DNA of 64,000 bases from Agromyces sp. H66. GTDB lineage: Bacteria > Actinomycetota > Actinomycetes > Actinomycetales > Microbacteriaceae. Position 1 is the first letter of the stretch; each line of letters opens with the position of its first letter. The position numbers were made by a program, and so were the translations under genes. The notes beneath the pieces are model-generated. The model was not told where the DNA came from. It searched no databases and saw only the letters and a program-made list of their open reading frames with translations. Positions 33,490 to 41,675 of this stretch are shown one piece after another. Location of the stretch: positions 98,395 through 162,394 of the forward strand of contig NZ_SJZG01000008.1 of NCBI RefSeq assembly GCF_004959775.1, given 5' to 3'.

Positions 33490-34376
33490 GCGGCCTGTCC
33501 ACCTTCTGGGAGGCGGTCGCGGACCTTCCGCATCTCCTGCACTACGTGCACGTCGGCGCCTGGCGCACGCGCGTGCTCGAGATCGAGCCGGTGGGCAGCG
33601 AAGCCGGATCGGAGACGGTCGTCCTCGCGAACGGCACCAGCGGCCACATCGAGGCTTGGACCCAGAACGTCCGCGCGTTCGCCGAGGCCGGCTTCCGGGT
33701 GATCGGGTACGACTACCCGGGTCACGGCTACACGACGCTGACGGATCACGACCTCGAGATCCCCGAGTACGAGCAGCACCTCATCGACCTGCTCGACACG
33801 CTGGGTCTCGACCGGGTGCACCTCGCGGGCGAGTCGCTCGGCGGATGGCTCGCGGTGAAGTTCGCCGAGCACCACCCCGAGCGCCTGCGCACGGTGATCC
33901 TGAGCGCGCCCGGCGGGCGCGTGGTCGGCGAGCAGAAGGTGGACAAGGCGCAGTCGGTGAGCGTGCAGGCGGTCACCGAGCCCACGTTCGAGAACGTGCG
34001 GAAGCGTCTCGAAGTCGTCATCCACGATCCGGAGAAGATCACCGACGAGCTCGTCGAGGTGCGCCGCGCGATGTACGGCCAGGACCCGACCGGGCAGAAC
34101 ATGGCGCACATCTCGGTACTGCGCCGACCCGAGCCGCGCTGGCGCAACCGCATCACCGATGAGGACTTCGCCGCGATCCCGGTGCCCGCTCTCTTCGTCT
34201 GGACCGACCACGAACCCACCGGAGACGAGGCGGAGGGGCGGCGCCTCGCGGAGCTCATCCCCGACGGCGAGTTCCTGCTCGTCGAAGGAGCCGCCCACTG
34301 GCCGCAGTGGGAGGGGGCCGATGTGTTCAACGCTGCGGCGGTCGCCTTCCTCCAGAAGCACAGGAGCAACGAATGA
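33486..34376 (+). CDS. mhpC: meta-cleavage product hydrolase, alpha/beta fold (MhpC-like)
   Basis: A 296-residue alpha/beta hydrolase with nucleophile Ser in GESLGG, GYDYPGHGYT after strand 4, and the catalytic His in VEGAAHWPQWE; the acid is likely in VWTDHEPTG. These residues and gene order identify a C-C bond hydrolase that splits the ring-opened 2-hydroxy-6-keto acid into 2-hydroxypenta-2,4-dienoate and succinate or another acid. It overlaps mhpB and mhpD by ATGA on both sides. Confidence 0.85.
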   Translation: MSGLSTFWEAVADLPHLLHYVHVGAWRTRVLEIEPVGSEAGSETVVLANGTSGHIEAWTQNVRAFAEAGFRVIGYDYPGHGYTTLTDHDLEIPEYEQHLIDLLDTLGLDRVHLAGESLGGWLAVKFAEHHPERLRTVILSAPGGRVVGEQKVDKAQSVSVQAVTEPTFENVRKRLEVVIHDPEKITDELVEVRRAMYGQDPTGQNMAHISVLRRPEPRWRNRITDEDFAAIPVPALFVWTDHEPTGDEAEGRRLAELIPDGEFLLVEGAAHWPQWEGADVFNAAAVAFLQKHRSNE

Positions 34377-35167
34377 CCGTCGACACCGAGACCGTCAAGG
34401 CCATCGCGCGCGAACTGCACGATGCGAAGGAAGCGGTATACACCGTCCCCTACGTGAGCCCGCGCCTGCCCGATCACGACCTCGACTCGGCGTACGCGAT
34501 CTCCGAGGAGTTCGCGTCGCTGCGCGAACGCGAGCTCGGCGTACGCCGGGTCGGCCGCAAGGTCGGCCTGACGAACCCGCTCGTGCAGCAGCGCGTCGGG
34601 GTGTTCGAGCCCGACTACGGGATCATCCACGACGACATGGTCTTCGAATCGGGGGTCGTGCTGCCCGCGTCGAAGTACAACCGGCTCCTCATCGAGGCCG
34701 AGGTCGCCTTCGTCCTGAAGTCCGACATCCTCGAGTCAACGCTCGAGAACGTCGCGGCGGCGATCGACTACGTCACCCCCGCCTTCGAGATCGTCGACTT
34801 CCGGTACGACGGCAGCGTCGGGCAGATCGTCGACACGATCGCCGACAACGCCGGATGCAGCGGCCTCGTGCTCGGCGAGGAGCAGCACCCGTACGGGTCC
34901 GTCGATCTCACGCAGGTCGAGATGGTCATCACCGCGGGCGACACCGAGATCACCCGCGGTGTCGGCAGCAACGTGCTCGGCGATCCGATCAACGCCGTTC
35001 AGTGGCTCGCCGAGACCGCGATCCGCACGGGGCATCCGTTGCGCGCGGGCGAAGTGCTGCTGTCGGGCTCGATCGGCTTCATCGAACCATGGCCGGCCGA
35101 CGTCGAGTGCGTCGCCACGATCACCGGGCTCGGCCGCGTCACCGCGACCGTCGACTCGAACGCCTGA
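34373..35167 (+). CDS. mhpD: 2-keto-4-pentenoate hydratase
   Basis: A 264-residue member of the hydratase/FAH superfamily. GRKVGLTNPLVQQRVGVFEPDYGIIHDDM, EAEVAFVLKSDI, AIDYVTPAFEIVDFRY and DNAGCSGLVLGEE match MhpD, with acidic residues around EAEVAF binding the divalent metal. It adds water to 2-hydroxypenta-2,4-dienoate giving 4-hydroxy-2-oxovalerate. Start 34373 overlaps the hydrolase stop. Confidence 0.93.
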   Translation: MTVDTETVKAIARELHDAKEAVYTVPYVSPRLPDHDLDSAYAISEEFASLRERELGVRRVGRKVGLTNPLVQQRVGVFEPDYGIIHDDMVFESGVVLPASKYNRLLIEAEVAFVLKSDILESTLENVAAAIDYVTPAFEIVDFRYDGSVGQIVDTIADNAGCSGLVLGEEQHPYGSVDLTQVEMVITAGDTEITRGVGSNVLGDPINAVQWLAETAIRTGHPLRAGEVLLSGSIGFIEPWPADVECVATITGLGRVTATVDSNA

Positions 35168-35181
35168 GGAAGGACCTGAGG

Positions 35182-35652
35182 ATGACCGACTACCGTCCGG
35201 TTCCCGCGATCACCCGTGTCGAGATCGAGCAGCTGATCTCCGAGATGCTGTACCGCCTCGACCACGACCAGGCCGACACGACCTGGGAGCTCTACACCGA
35301 GGACGGCGTCTCCGTCGGCCCGATGGGCGACATGGACCGCGAGGCCATGAAGGCCTGGGGCGCCAAGCGTGCCCTGCAGACCGACATCGTCGGCCGCCAC
35401 TTCATCGGCGCGATCCGCCTCGTCGCCGGCGACGTCCCCGACGAGGTGCGCGGCACCGTGCAGTACCTGACGTTCCGCGACGCCAACGAGCCCTCGACGC
35501 AGCCCGCGTCGGTGGGGGAGTTCCGCGAGGTCTACCGTCGCGTCGACGGCGACTGGCGCTACGCGCGCCGCGAGATCGTGCCGGTGTTCGGCGGACAGGC
35601 CGCGGCGGCGCACGCCGCGCGCCTCGCTGGTCGAGGGGAGCAGGCGACATGA
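35182..35652 (+). CDS. SnoaL/NTF2-like protein in the aromatic operon
   Basis: A 156-residue NTF2-fold protein (ITRVEIEQLISEMLYRLDHDQADTTWELYTEDGVSVGPMGDMDREAMKAWGAKRA, then GDWRYARREIVPVFGG). SnoaL-like proteins of this shape occur as small isomerases, dehydratases or as beta subunits of ring hydroxylases. No alpha subunit is nearby, so an isomerase or binding role is more likely. It starts 14 bases after mhpD and its stop overlaps the next ATG. Confidence 0.75.
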   Translation: MTDYRPVPAITRVEIEQLISEMLYRLDHDQADTTWELYTEDGVSVGPMGDMDREAMKAWGAKRALQTDIVGRHFIGAIRLVAGDVPDEVRGTVQYLTFRDANEPSTQPASVGEFREVYRRVDGDWRYARREIVPVFGGQAAAAHAARLAGRGEQAT

Positions 35653-36419
35653 AGGCCGCGGCGCTGGGCGGCGCGCAGCCGGTGCTGTTCCATCAGTCGT
35701 TGCCGTCGTTCTCGGAGTCCGAGTGGGCCCTGAATGCCGGCTACGACGGGGTGATCCTCGACCTGCAGCACGGCGAGCTCGGCCTCGAGGCGGCGTGCGG
35801 CATCCTGCGCTCGCTGCCCCGAGGCAACGCGTACGCGTACGCCCGTGTGGGATCGATCGACGCGTGGCCGATCCTGCGTCTGCTCGACAGCGGCGCGCGC
35901 GGCATCATCGCCCCGACCGTCGAATCGCGTGCCGAGGCGGAGGCGCTCGTCGCTGCCACGAAGTACCTCCCGGTCGGCAACCGCAGCATGGGGCCCTCGC
36001 GGCCGGCGCTGTACACCGGCGACTCGTACGCCGACGCGGGCAATCTCGCCGTGTCGACCATCGCCCAGATCGAGACCCGGATCGGCGTCGAGCATGCCGA
36101 GGCGATCATCTCCACCCCGGGCCTCGACTCCATCTACGTCGGCCCCGCCGACCTCGCCGTCTCGTACGGCCTGCCCGGCCGCGGCGACTGGGAGGACGGT
36201 CCCGTCCGCGACGCGATCACGCACCTGCGCGAGCTCACGACCGCGCACGACGTGACGCTCGGCATCTACTCGGGCCGCCCCGACTACACGGCCGCCCTCT
36301 TCGCCGACGGCCTCGTGGACTACGTCGGCCTCGGCATCGACCTCGTCCTGCTGAACCGCGCGTTCGGCGACACCATCTCCGCCCTGAATGCGGCGCGATC
36401 CTCTGGGAGCACTTCATGA
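35649..36419 (+). CDS. HpcH/HpaI-type class II aldolase
   Basis: A 256-residue pyruvate-aldolase barrel. GYDGVILDLQHGELGLEAA carries the family's catalytic-His and metal segment; YARVGSIDAWPILRLLDSGARGIIAPTVESRAEAEALV and AQIETRIGVEHAEAI (metal Glu in IET), then SIYVGPADLAVSYGLPG with the Asp/Gly signature of HpaI. It fits cleavage of 4-hydroxy-2-oxovalerate to pyruvate and acetaldehyde, replacing MhpE; no MhpF acetaldehyde dehydrogenase is nearby. Overlaps both neighbours by four bases. Confidence 0.88.
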   Translation: MKAAALGGAQPVLFHQSLPSFSESEWALNAGYDGVILDLQHGELGLEAACGILRSLPRGNAYAYARVGSIDAWPILRLLDSGARGIIAPTVESRAEAEALVAATKYLPVGNRSMGPSRPALYTGDSYADAGNLAVSTIAQIETRIGVEHAEAIISTPGLDSIYVGPADLAVSYGLPGRGDWEDGPVRDAITHLRELTTAHDVTLGIYSGRPDYTAALFADGLVDYVGLGIDLVLLNRAFGDTISALNAARSSGSTS

Positions 36420-38041
36420 CGCAGATCCGGATGACTCCGACCTCCGATGTCCTCATCATCGGCGCGGGCCCCGTGGGACTGACCCTGGCGAACCTGCTCG
36501 GTCAGCAGGGCGTCGGCGTCCTCCTGGTCGAGAAGGGCGACGAGCTCATCGACTATCCGCGCGCCGTGGGCATCGACGACGAGGCGCTGCGGGCGATGCA
36601 GACCGCCGAGATCGTCGACGAGGTGCTGCCGCACACCATCCCGGATCAGAAGATCTACATGGTGAACGGGGATCGTCGCATCCTGTCGGAGGTCGACCCG
36701 ACGACCCGGGAGTTCGGCTGGCCGCGCCGCAACGGCTTCGTCCAGCCGCTCGTCGACCGGGTGCTGCTCGAGGGCCTCGAGCGCTTCCCGAGCGTCACCG
36801 TGCGATTCGGCACCGAGGTCACCGACCTCCTCGAGGAGGCGGACGGCGTGGTCGCCACGCTCGCCGACGGCGAGAAGGTGCGCGCACGCTGGGTCGTCGC
36901 CGCCGACGGCGGAGCGTCACCGACGCGCAAGCGGCTCGGCATCTCGTTCGAGGGCGAAACCCGACCCACGGACGGTCTCGTGATCGACGTCGCGAACGAC
37001 CCCGTCGGCACGCCGCACGCCGTCTTCGGCGGCGACCCGACGCGCAGCTACGCGTCGATCTCGCTGCCGCACGGCATCCGTCGGTGGGAGTTCACGCTCT
37101 TCGAGGGGGAGGAGGCGAACGCCGACGACGAGGAGTACGTCCGATCCCTGCTGGCCCCGCACGTGCCGGATCCCTCGAAGCTCGAAATCATCCGCAGTCG
37201 TGTCTACCGCCACCACGCGCGCGTCGCGGGCACGTTCAAGGTCGGCCGGATCATGTTGGCCGGCGACGCCGCCCACGTGATGCCCGTCGTCGGAGGCCAG
37301 GGATGGAACTCGGGCATCCGCGACGCGTTCAACCTGGGCTGGAAGCTCGCGGCAGTGGTGAACGGGCACGCGGGCGAGGCCCTGCTCGACACCTACGAGC
37401 AGGAGCGTCTCGGACACGTCGCCCAGATGGTGTCGGTCTCGCTGGGCATGGCGAAGGAGATGACCGACCACGATCCGGCCGCGGCGGCACAGCGCGACCG
37501 CATCGCCGCCAACCGAACCCCCGAGGAGCGCGAGGCGCAGAAGCGCCAGGCGTTCAAACCGCAGCCGAAGTTCGACCGGGGCGTGGTGGTGCACACCCCG
37601 CTGCCGACGTCCAAGTCGCTGCCGGCGCGCGACGTGCCGCGGATGGCCGGGTCGATCTTCCCGCAACCGCAGGCGACGGATGCCGCGGGCGTCGAGATGC
37701 GTCTCGACGACGCGACCGGGCAAGGGTGGCGCGTGATGATGTGGAACAACGACCCGGCGAAGTTCGTGACGCCCGAGAAGGCGGAGACGCTGGCTCGCAT
37801 CGGCGGACGTCTGGTGCAGGTCGTGCCGAAGGCGCAGCTGCCGTGGGTGCGCGAGCACGTGTCCGAGGGCGTCACGGTCGTCGGCGACCTCGGAGGCGAG
37901 GCGAGCCTGCAGGCCTGGTTCGATGCGCGTCCGGTCGGTGCGTTGATCGTGCGCCCCGACCACGTGGTCGCCGCCGAGTGCCTGGCGCAGGAGCTCGACG
38001 AGGTGCTCGGCCGCGTCTACGAGGCCGCCAGCATCCTGTAA
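36416..38041 (+). CDS. mhpA: FAD-dependent 3-(3-hydroxyphenyl)propionate hydroxylase-like monooxygenase
   Basis: A 541-residue class A flavin monooxygenase. LIIGAGPVGLTLANLLGQQGV is the FAD dinucleotide fold, VAADGGASPTRK the DG motif, and LAGDAAHVMPVVGGQGWNSGIRDAFNLGWKLAAVV the GD motif. A C-terminal thioredoxin-like domain follows (VRPDHVVAAE). Length and context with MhpB/C/D point to ortho-hydroxylation of a monohydroxylated phenylpropionate-type compound to a catechol. Start overlaps the aldolase gene. The stop ends this sub-operon; a regulatory palindrome and the ABC transporter follow. Confidence 0.9.
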   Translation: MTQIRMTPTSDVLIIGAGPVGLTLANLLGQQGVGVLLVEKGDELIDYPRAVGIDDEALRAMQTAEIVDEVLPHTIPDQKIYMVNGDRRILSEVDPTTREFGWPRRNGFVQPLVDRVLLEGLERFPSVTVRFGTEVTDLLEEADGVVATLADGEKVRARWVVAADGGASPTRKRLGISFEGETRPTDGLVIDVANDPVGTPHAVFGGDPTRSYASISLPHGIRRWEFTLFEGEEANADDEEYVRSLLAPHVPDPSKLEIIRSRVYRHHARVAGTFKVGRIMLAGDAAHVMPVVGGQGWNSGIRDAFNLGWKLAAVVNGHAGEALLDTYEQERLGHVAQMVSVSLGMAKEMTDHDPAAAAQRDRIAANRTPEEREAQKRQAFKPQPKFDRGVVVHTPLPTSKSLPARDVPRMAGSIFPQPQATDAAGVEMRLDDATGQGWRVMMWNNDPAKFVTPEKAETLARIGGRLVQVVPKAQLPWVREHVSEGVTVVGDLGGEASLQAWFDARPVGALIVRPDHVVAAECLAQELDEVLGRVYEAASIL

Positions 38042-38081
38042 CGCGCACGCCGCGTTCTGGATAGCAATATACTATTTCTGA

Positions 38082-38102
38082 ATACTGCACTATCTGTAGT
38101 AT
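38082..38102. promoter_or_regulatory. operator-like inverted repeat upstream of the ABC transporter
   Basis: ATACTgCA-N5-TGtAGTAT is an inverted repeat with 7 of 8 matching positions per arm. It lies in an AT-rich 115-base gap that also contains AATATACT (38066-38073), also seen near the GntR gene at 46107, hinting at a shared regulator. Confidence 0.5.
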
Positions 38103-38157
38103 CGTGTACTCACCCGAACCGGCCCGCCCGGATCTGAACTCAAAGAAGAGGTCGACA

Positions 38158-39153
38158 ATGTCGTCAGCACGCAAACTCGCAATCACCGGTGTCACCGCCG
38201 CCCTCGCGCTCGGCCTCGTGGGCTGCGCAGGAGGGTCGGTCGACGGCAGCGCAGCCGCTCCTGCCGCCGACATCACCGAGGGCGGCCTCACGCCGATCTC
38301 GATCGGCGTCTTCACGTCGCCGTCGGTCGCCGTCATCCAGGCGGGCGAAGACCAGGGCTTCTTCGAGGACCACGGCTTCGACGTCGAGATCATCCAGGCC
38401 GCGTCGTCGGCGGCTCAGCTGCCCGCGCTCGACAGCGGCAAGATCCAGTTCATGCTCGCGAGCCCGGTCTCGCCGATCCTCGCCAACACGCAGGGACTCG
38501 ACGTTCAGATCATCGCCGGCTACGCGCAGAACGACCCGGCCACCGTGAACGACTCCACCGCGCTCGTCGTCGGCGCCGGCTCGGCCGCCACGAGTCCCAG
38601 GGATCTCGAGGGCAAGACGGTCTCGATCAATGCCCTCGGCTCGATCGGTGAGATCGGTATCAACGCGGCGGTCGAGGCCGACGGTGGCGACCCGAGCAGG
38701 ATCACGTACATCCAGCTCGCCCTCGGCGACGTGCCCGCCGCGCTCGAGTCGGGCCAGATCGACGCCGGCATGACCGGCGCACCGTGGATCGGCCAGGTCG
38801 AGGCTGCGGGCGGATCTGTGCTGAGCGACTTCATCCAGGAGGACGGCCTCGGCAGGAACGAACTCGTCATCGCCGGCAACGGCACGTTCGCGAAGGAGCA
38901 CGCCGACCAGACCGCCGAGTTCGTCGCCGCGCTCGAGGAGACCTACGAGTACGCGAACGCCAACCACGACGCGCTCGCGGCGCTGCTGCCCTCGATCCTC
39001 AACATCCCGGAGAAGGCGGCTCAGGCACAGGTCTGGACGACCTACTCGTCCGAGCTCGACCCGGCCGTCCTCGACACCTTCGCCGAGCTGATGACGCGCT
39101 ACGAGATCGTCTCCACCGAGCCCGACATGGACGCGGTGATCTGGAAGCACTGA
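38158..39153 (+). CDS. ABC transporter substrate-binding lipoprotein (SsuA/TauA/NMT1 type)
   Basis: A 331-residue binding protein. The signal ends in a lipobox (LGLVGCAG). Mature motifs FTSPSVAVIQAGEDQGFFEDHGFDVEII, SSAAQLPALDSGKIQFML, LEGKTVSINALGSIGEIGINAAVEADGGDP and ALESGQIDAGMTGAPWIGQ are those of the periplasmic-binding type 2 family for sulfonates, nitrate and aromatic acids. With the hydroxylases around it, an aromatic acid is the likely ligand, as for phthalate-type ABC importers of rhodococci. Confidence 0.88.
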   Translation: MSSARKLAITGVTAALALGLVGCAGGSVDGSAAAPAADITEGGLTPISIGVFTSPSVAVIQAGEDQGFFEDHGFDVEIIQAASSAAQLPALDSGKIQFMLASPVSPILANTQGLDVQIIAGYAQNDPATVNDSTALVVGAGSAATSPRDLEGKTVSINALGSIGEIGINAAVEADGGDPSRITYIQLALGDVPAALESGQIDAGMTGAPWIGQVEAAGGSVLSDFIQEDGLGRNELVIAGNGTFAKEHADQTAEFVAALEETYEYANANHDALAALLPSILNIPEKAAQAQVWTTYSSELDPAVLDTFAELMTRYEIVSTEPDMDAVIWKH

Positions 39154-39227
39154 CGCGGACCCGCGGGAGGCGTGGCCCAGCCGCGTCTCCCGCGCCCAGT
39201 CACAGAGGAAGGGTGGATGAAGGAAGC

Positions 39228-40073
39228 ATGCTAGCTCCTCTTCCCGTCACCGGCACGCAGGTCATCCGCGTCGTCAAGGCGATGCGCCGCGACCGCCGCG
39301 CGCAGTGGGGCCCGGTGGTGCTCGGCGTGGCCGGCGTCGTCGCGTTCCTCGTCACCTGGCAGCTCTATGCCGAGTTCGGGCCGGTGTCCGACGAGTTCCT
39401 GCCGTATCCCGCGCAGGTGATCGGCCAGTTCTTCGCGAACTTCGCCCTCACCTCGTTCTGGGCGGCCATCGGCGCCACCTTGTGGGCCTGGCTGCTCGGC
39501 CTCGTCATCTCGTCGGTCGCGGGCCTCGTCGTCGGCGTGCTGATCGGATCCAGCCGATTCCTGCGCCGCGCGACCTTCACGGTGCTCGAGTTCCTGCGTC
39601 CCATCCCGTCGGTCGCGCTCATCCCGATCGCGGCGCTCGCGTTCGGTCCCCAGCTCGAGGCCGAGCTGCTGATCATCGTCTACGGCTGTTTCTTCGTCGT
39701 GCTCATCCAGACCCTCTACGGCGTCGCCGATGTCGACAAGATCGCCTACGAGACGACGCTCACGATGCGCATGACCTGGCTGCAGCGGGCCCGTCACCTC
39801 GTCTTCCCGACACTGCTGCCGTACTTCATGACCGGCGTGCGCCTGTCTGCGACGATCGCGCTGATCCTCGGCATCTCGGCCGAACTCATCATCGGTACCG
39901 ACGGGCTCGGGCAGTCGGTGGCGCAGGCTCAACTCAACGGCGCGCCGGTGGCGATGTACGCCCTGATCGTCACGGCGGGCGCGCTCGGCATCGTCATCAA
40001 CCTCGCGGCCAGGGCCGCCGAGCGCAAGGTGCTGTTCTGGCACGAGTCGATCCGCGCGGAGGTCCCCGCATGA
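39228..40073 (+). CDS. ABC transporter permease (SsuC/TauC type), first of two
   Basis: A 281-residue inner-membrane protein with six predicted helices. The EAA loop reads YETTLTMRMTWLQRARHLVFPTLLPYFMTGVRLSATIAL, the coupling region for the ATPase. The start at 39228 is preceded by GGAAGC; an upstream ATG (39217) runs into a stop. Together with the next permease it forms a heterodimeric channel. Confidence 0.9.
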   Translation: MLAPLPVTGTQVIRVVKAMRRDRRAQWGPVVLGVAGVVAFLVTWQLYAEFGPVSDEFLPYPAQVIGQFFANFALTSFWAAIGATLWAWLLGLVISSVAGLVVGVLIGSSRFLRRATFTVLEFLRPIPSVALIPIAALAFGPQLEAELLIIVYGCFFVVLIQTLYGVADVDKIAYETTLTMRMTWLQRARHLVFPTLLPYFMTGVRLSATIALILGISAELIIGTDGLGQSVAQAQLNGAPVAMYALIVTAGALGIVINLAARAAERKVLFWHESIRAEVPA

Positions 40074-40843
40074 CCATCCTGAAGAACCTCGGGTACTGGC
40101 TGGGCCTGCCCATCGTGCTCATCGTCGTCTGGTACCTCGCGACGCTCGGCGACGTGAGCATCTTCGTGCCGCGTCCCCTGCCGCTCTGGGAGAAGTTCGT
40201 CTCGGTCTGGCTGGGCGACAACATCCTGAGCGACGTGGTGCCGAGCCTCGGCCGGCTGCTGCTCGCCCTCGCAATCTCGACGGTGCTCGGCGTCGCGCTC
40301 GGCGTCGTCATCGGTTCGTTCCGTGCGGCGCGGTGGTTCTCCGAGCCCATGCTGGAGTTCCTCCGTGCGATCCCGTCGACGATCATGATCCCGGTCCTGC
40401 TGCTGGTCATCGGCCTGAACGACACGATGCGCACCACCGTGATCGTGCTGGGATGCCTCTGGCCCGTGCTCCTGAACACCATCACGGGTGTGCGGTCGCT
40501 CGACGAGGTGCTCTCCAACACGGCGAAGGTGTACGGCGTTCGCGGCTGGAACCGCGTCTGGCACCTCGTGCTGCCCGGCGCGTCGCCGGCCATCATGGCC
40601 GGCGTGCGCCAGAGCCTCGCGGTGGGCCTCATCCTCATGGTCGTGTCCGAGATGTTCGCGTCGGCGAACGGCATCGGCACGCTCATCACGAACTTCCAGA
40701 ACCGGGTTGCGGTGCCCGAGATGTGGAGCGGCGTGCTGCTGCTCGGCGTCGTCGGCGTGCTGCTCTCGGCGATCTTCGCCCTCGTTCAGAAGGGCGTCCT
40801 CAAGTGGTACGACGGACTCAAGGCGGCGGCTGATGACAATTGA
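40070..40843 (+). CDS. ABC transporter permease (SsuC/TauC type), second of two
   Basis: A 257-residue permease overlapping the first by ATGA. EAA motif: LSNTAKVYGVRGWNRVWHLVLPGASPAIMAGVRQSLAVGLILMVVSEMFASANGIG. The presence of two different permeases instead of one SsuC/TauC homodimer is slightly unusual. Overlaps the ATPase gene by 11 bases. Confidence 0.9.
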   Translation: MTILKNLGYWLGLPIVLIVVWYLATLGDVSIFVPRPLPLWEKFVSVWLGDNILSDVVPSLGRLLLALAISTVLGVALGVVIGSFRAARWFSEPMLEFLRAIPSTIMIPVLLLVIGLNDTMRTTVIVLGCLWPVLLNTITGVRSLDEVLSNTAKVYGVRGWNRVWHLVLPGASPAIMAGVRQSLAVGLILMVVSEMFASANGIGTLITNFQNRVAVPEMWSGVLLLGVVGVLLSAIFALVQKGVLKWYDGLKAAADDN

Positions 40844-41675
40844 CACGAACGGCAGTGGGCGAATGGGCGGCGATGTCCGTCTCCATGTCGAGAACCTGAG
40901 CAAGATCTACCGGGGGCGCGCCGGCGCCGTGGAGGCGGTGCGCAGCCTCACCTTCGACCTGCACCAGGGCGAGTTCGCGTGCCTCGTGGGGCCGTCGGGC
41001 TCGGGCAAGACGACCCTGCTGAAGATGATCTCGGGCCTGCTCGAGCCCACGGGCGGCATCGTCGCCCTCGATGGCAAGCGCGTGCAGGGCCCCGCCGAGG
41101 GCCTCGCGGTGGTGTTCCAGGAGTACGGGCGCAGCCTCTTCCCGTGGATGACGGTCGAGGCCAACGTCGAGCTTCCGCTCAAGACGGCCGGCCTGCCCAA
41201 GGCCGAGCGCAGGGCTCGCGTGCTCGACGCACTCAACGCCGTCTCCCTGGGGCACGCGATGACGTCGTACCCGTGGCAGTTGTCGGGCGGTATGCAGCAG
41301 CGCGTGGCCATCGCCCGCGCGGTGGCCTCGCGCCCGACCGTGCTGCTGATGGACGAACCGTTCGCGGCCGTCGACGCTCAGACCCGCGGCGAGCTCGAGG
41401 ATCTCGTGCGCAAGGTGTGGCGCGAGCACGACATGACGATCCTGTTCATCACGCACGACATCGATGAGTCGGTCTATCTCGGCAGCCGTGTGCTGGTGCT
41501 CTCCAGCTCGCCCACGATCATCCAGGACGACATCGCCATAGACCTGCCGGACGAACGCGATCAGGTCGGCACACGCTCCATGACGCGTTTCGCCGAGCTG
41601 CGCGCGCTCGTGTACGAGGAGGTGCAGTTCGCCAAGACCAACGCGGGCGGCGCCCGGGAGGATCGTGCCGCATGA
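40833..41675 (+). CDS. ABC transporter ATP-binding protein (SsuB/TauB type)
   Basis: A 280-residue ATPase: Walker A GPSGSGKTT, Q-loop QEYGRSLFPWMTV, signature LSGGMQQR, Walker B VLLMDEPFAAVD, switch His in ITHDIDESVYLG. The QE(y)GRSLFPW wording is typical of nitrate/sulfonate/taurine-type ATPases. It powers the importer encoded by the preceding three genes and overlaps the hydroxylase gene at its end. Confidence 0.92.
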   Translation: MTIDTNGSGRMGGDVRLHVENLSKIYRGRAGAVEAVRSLTFDLHQGEFACLVGPSGSGKTTLLKMISGLLEPTGGIVALDGKRVQGPAEGLAVVFQEYGRSLFPWMTVEANVELPLKTAGLPKAERRARVLDALNAVSLGHAMTSYPWQLSGGMQQRVAIARAVASRPTVLLMDEPFAAVDAQTRGELEDLVRKVWREHDMTILFITHDIDESVYLGSRVLVLSSSPTIIQDDIAIDLPDERDQVGTRSMTRFAELRALVYEEVQFAKTNAGGAREDRAA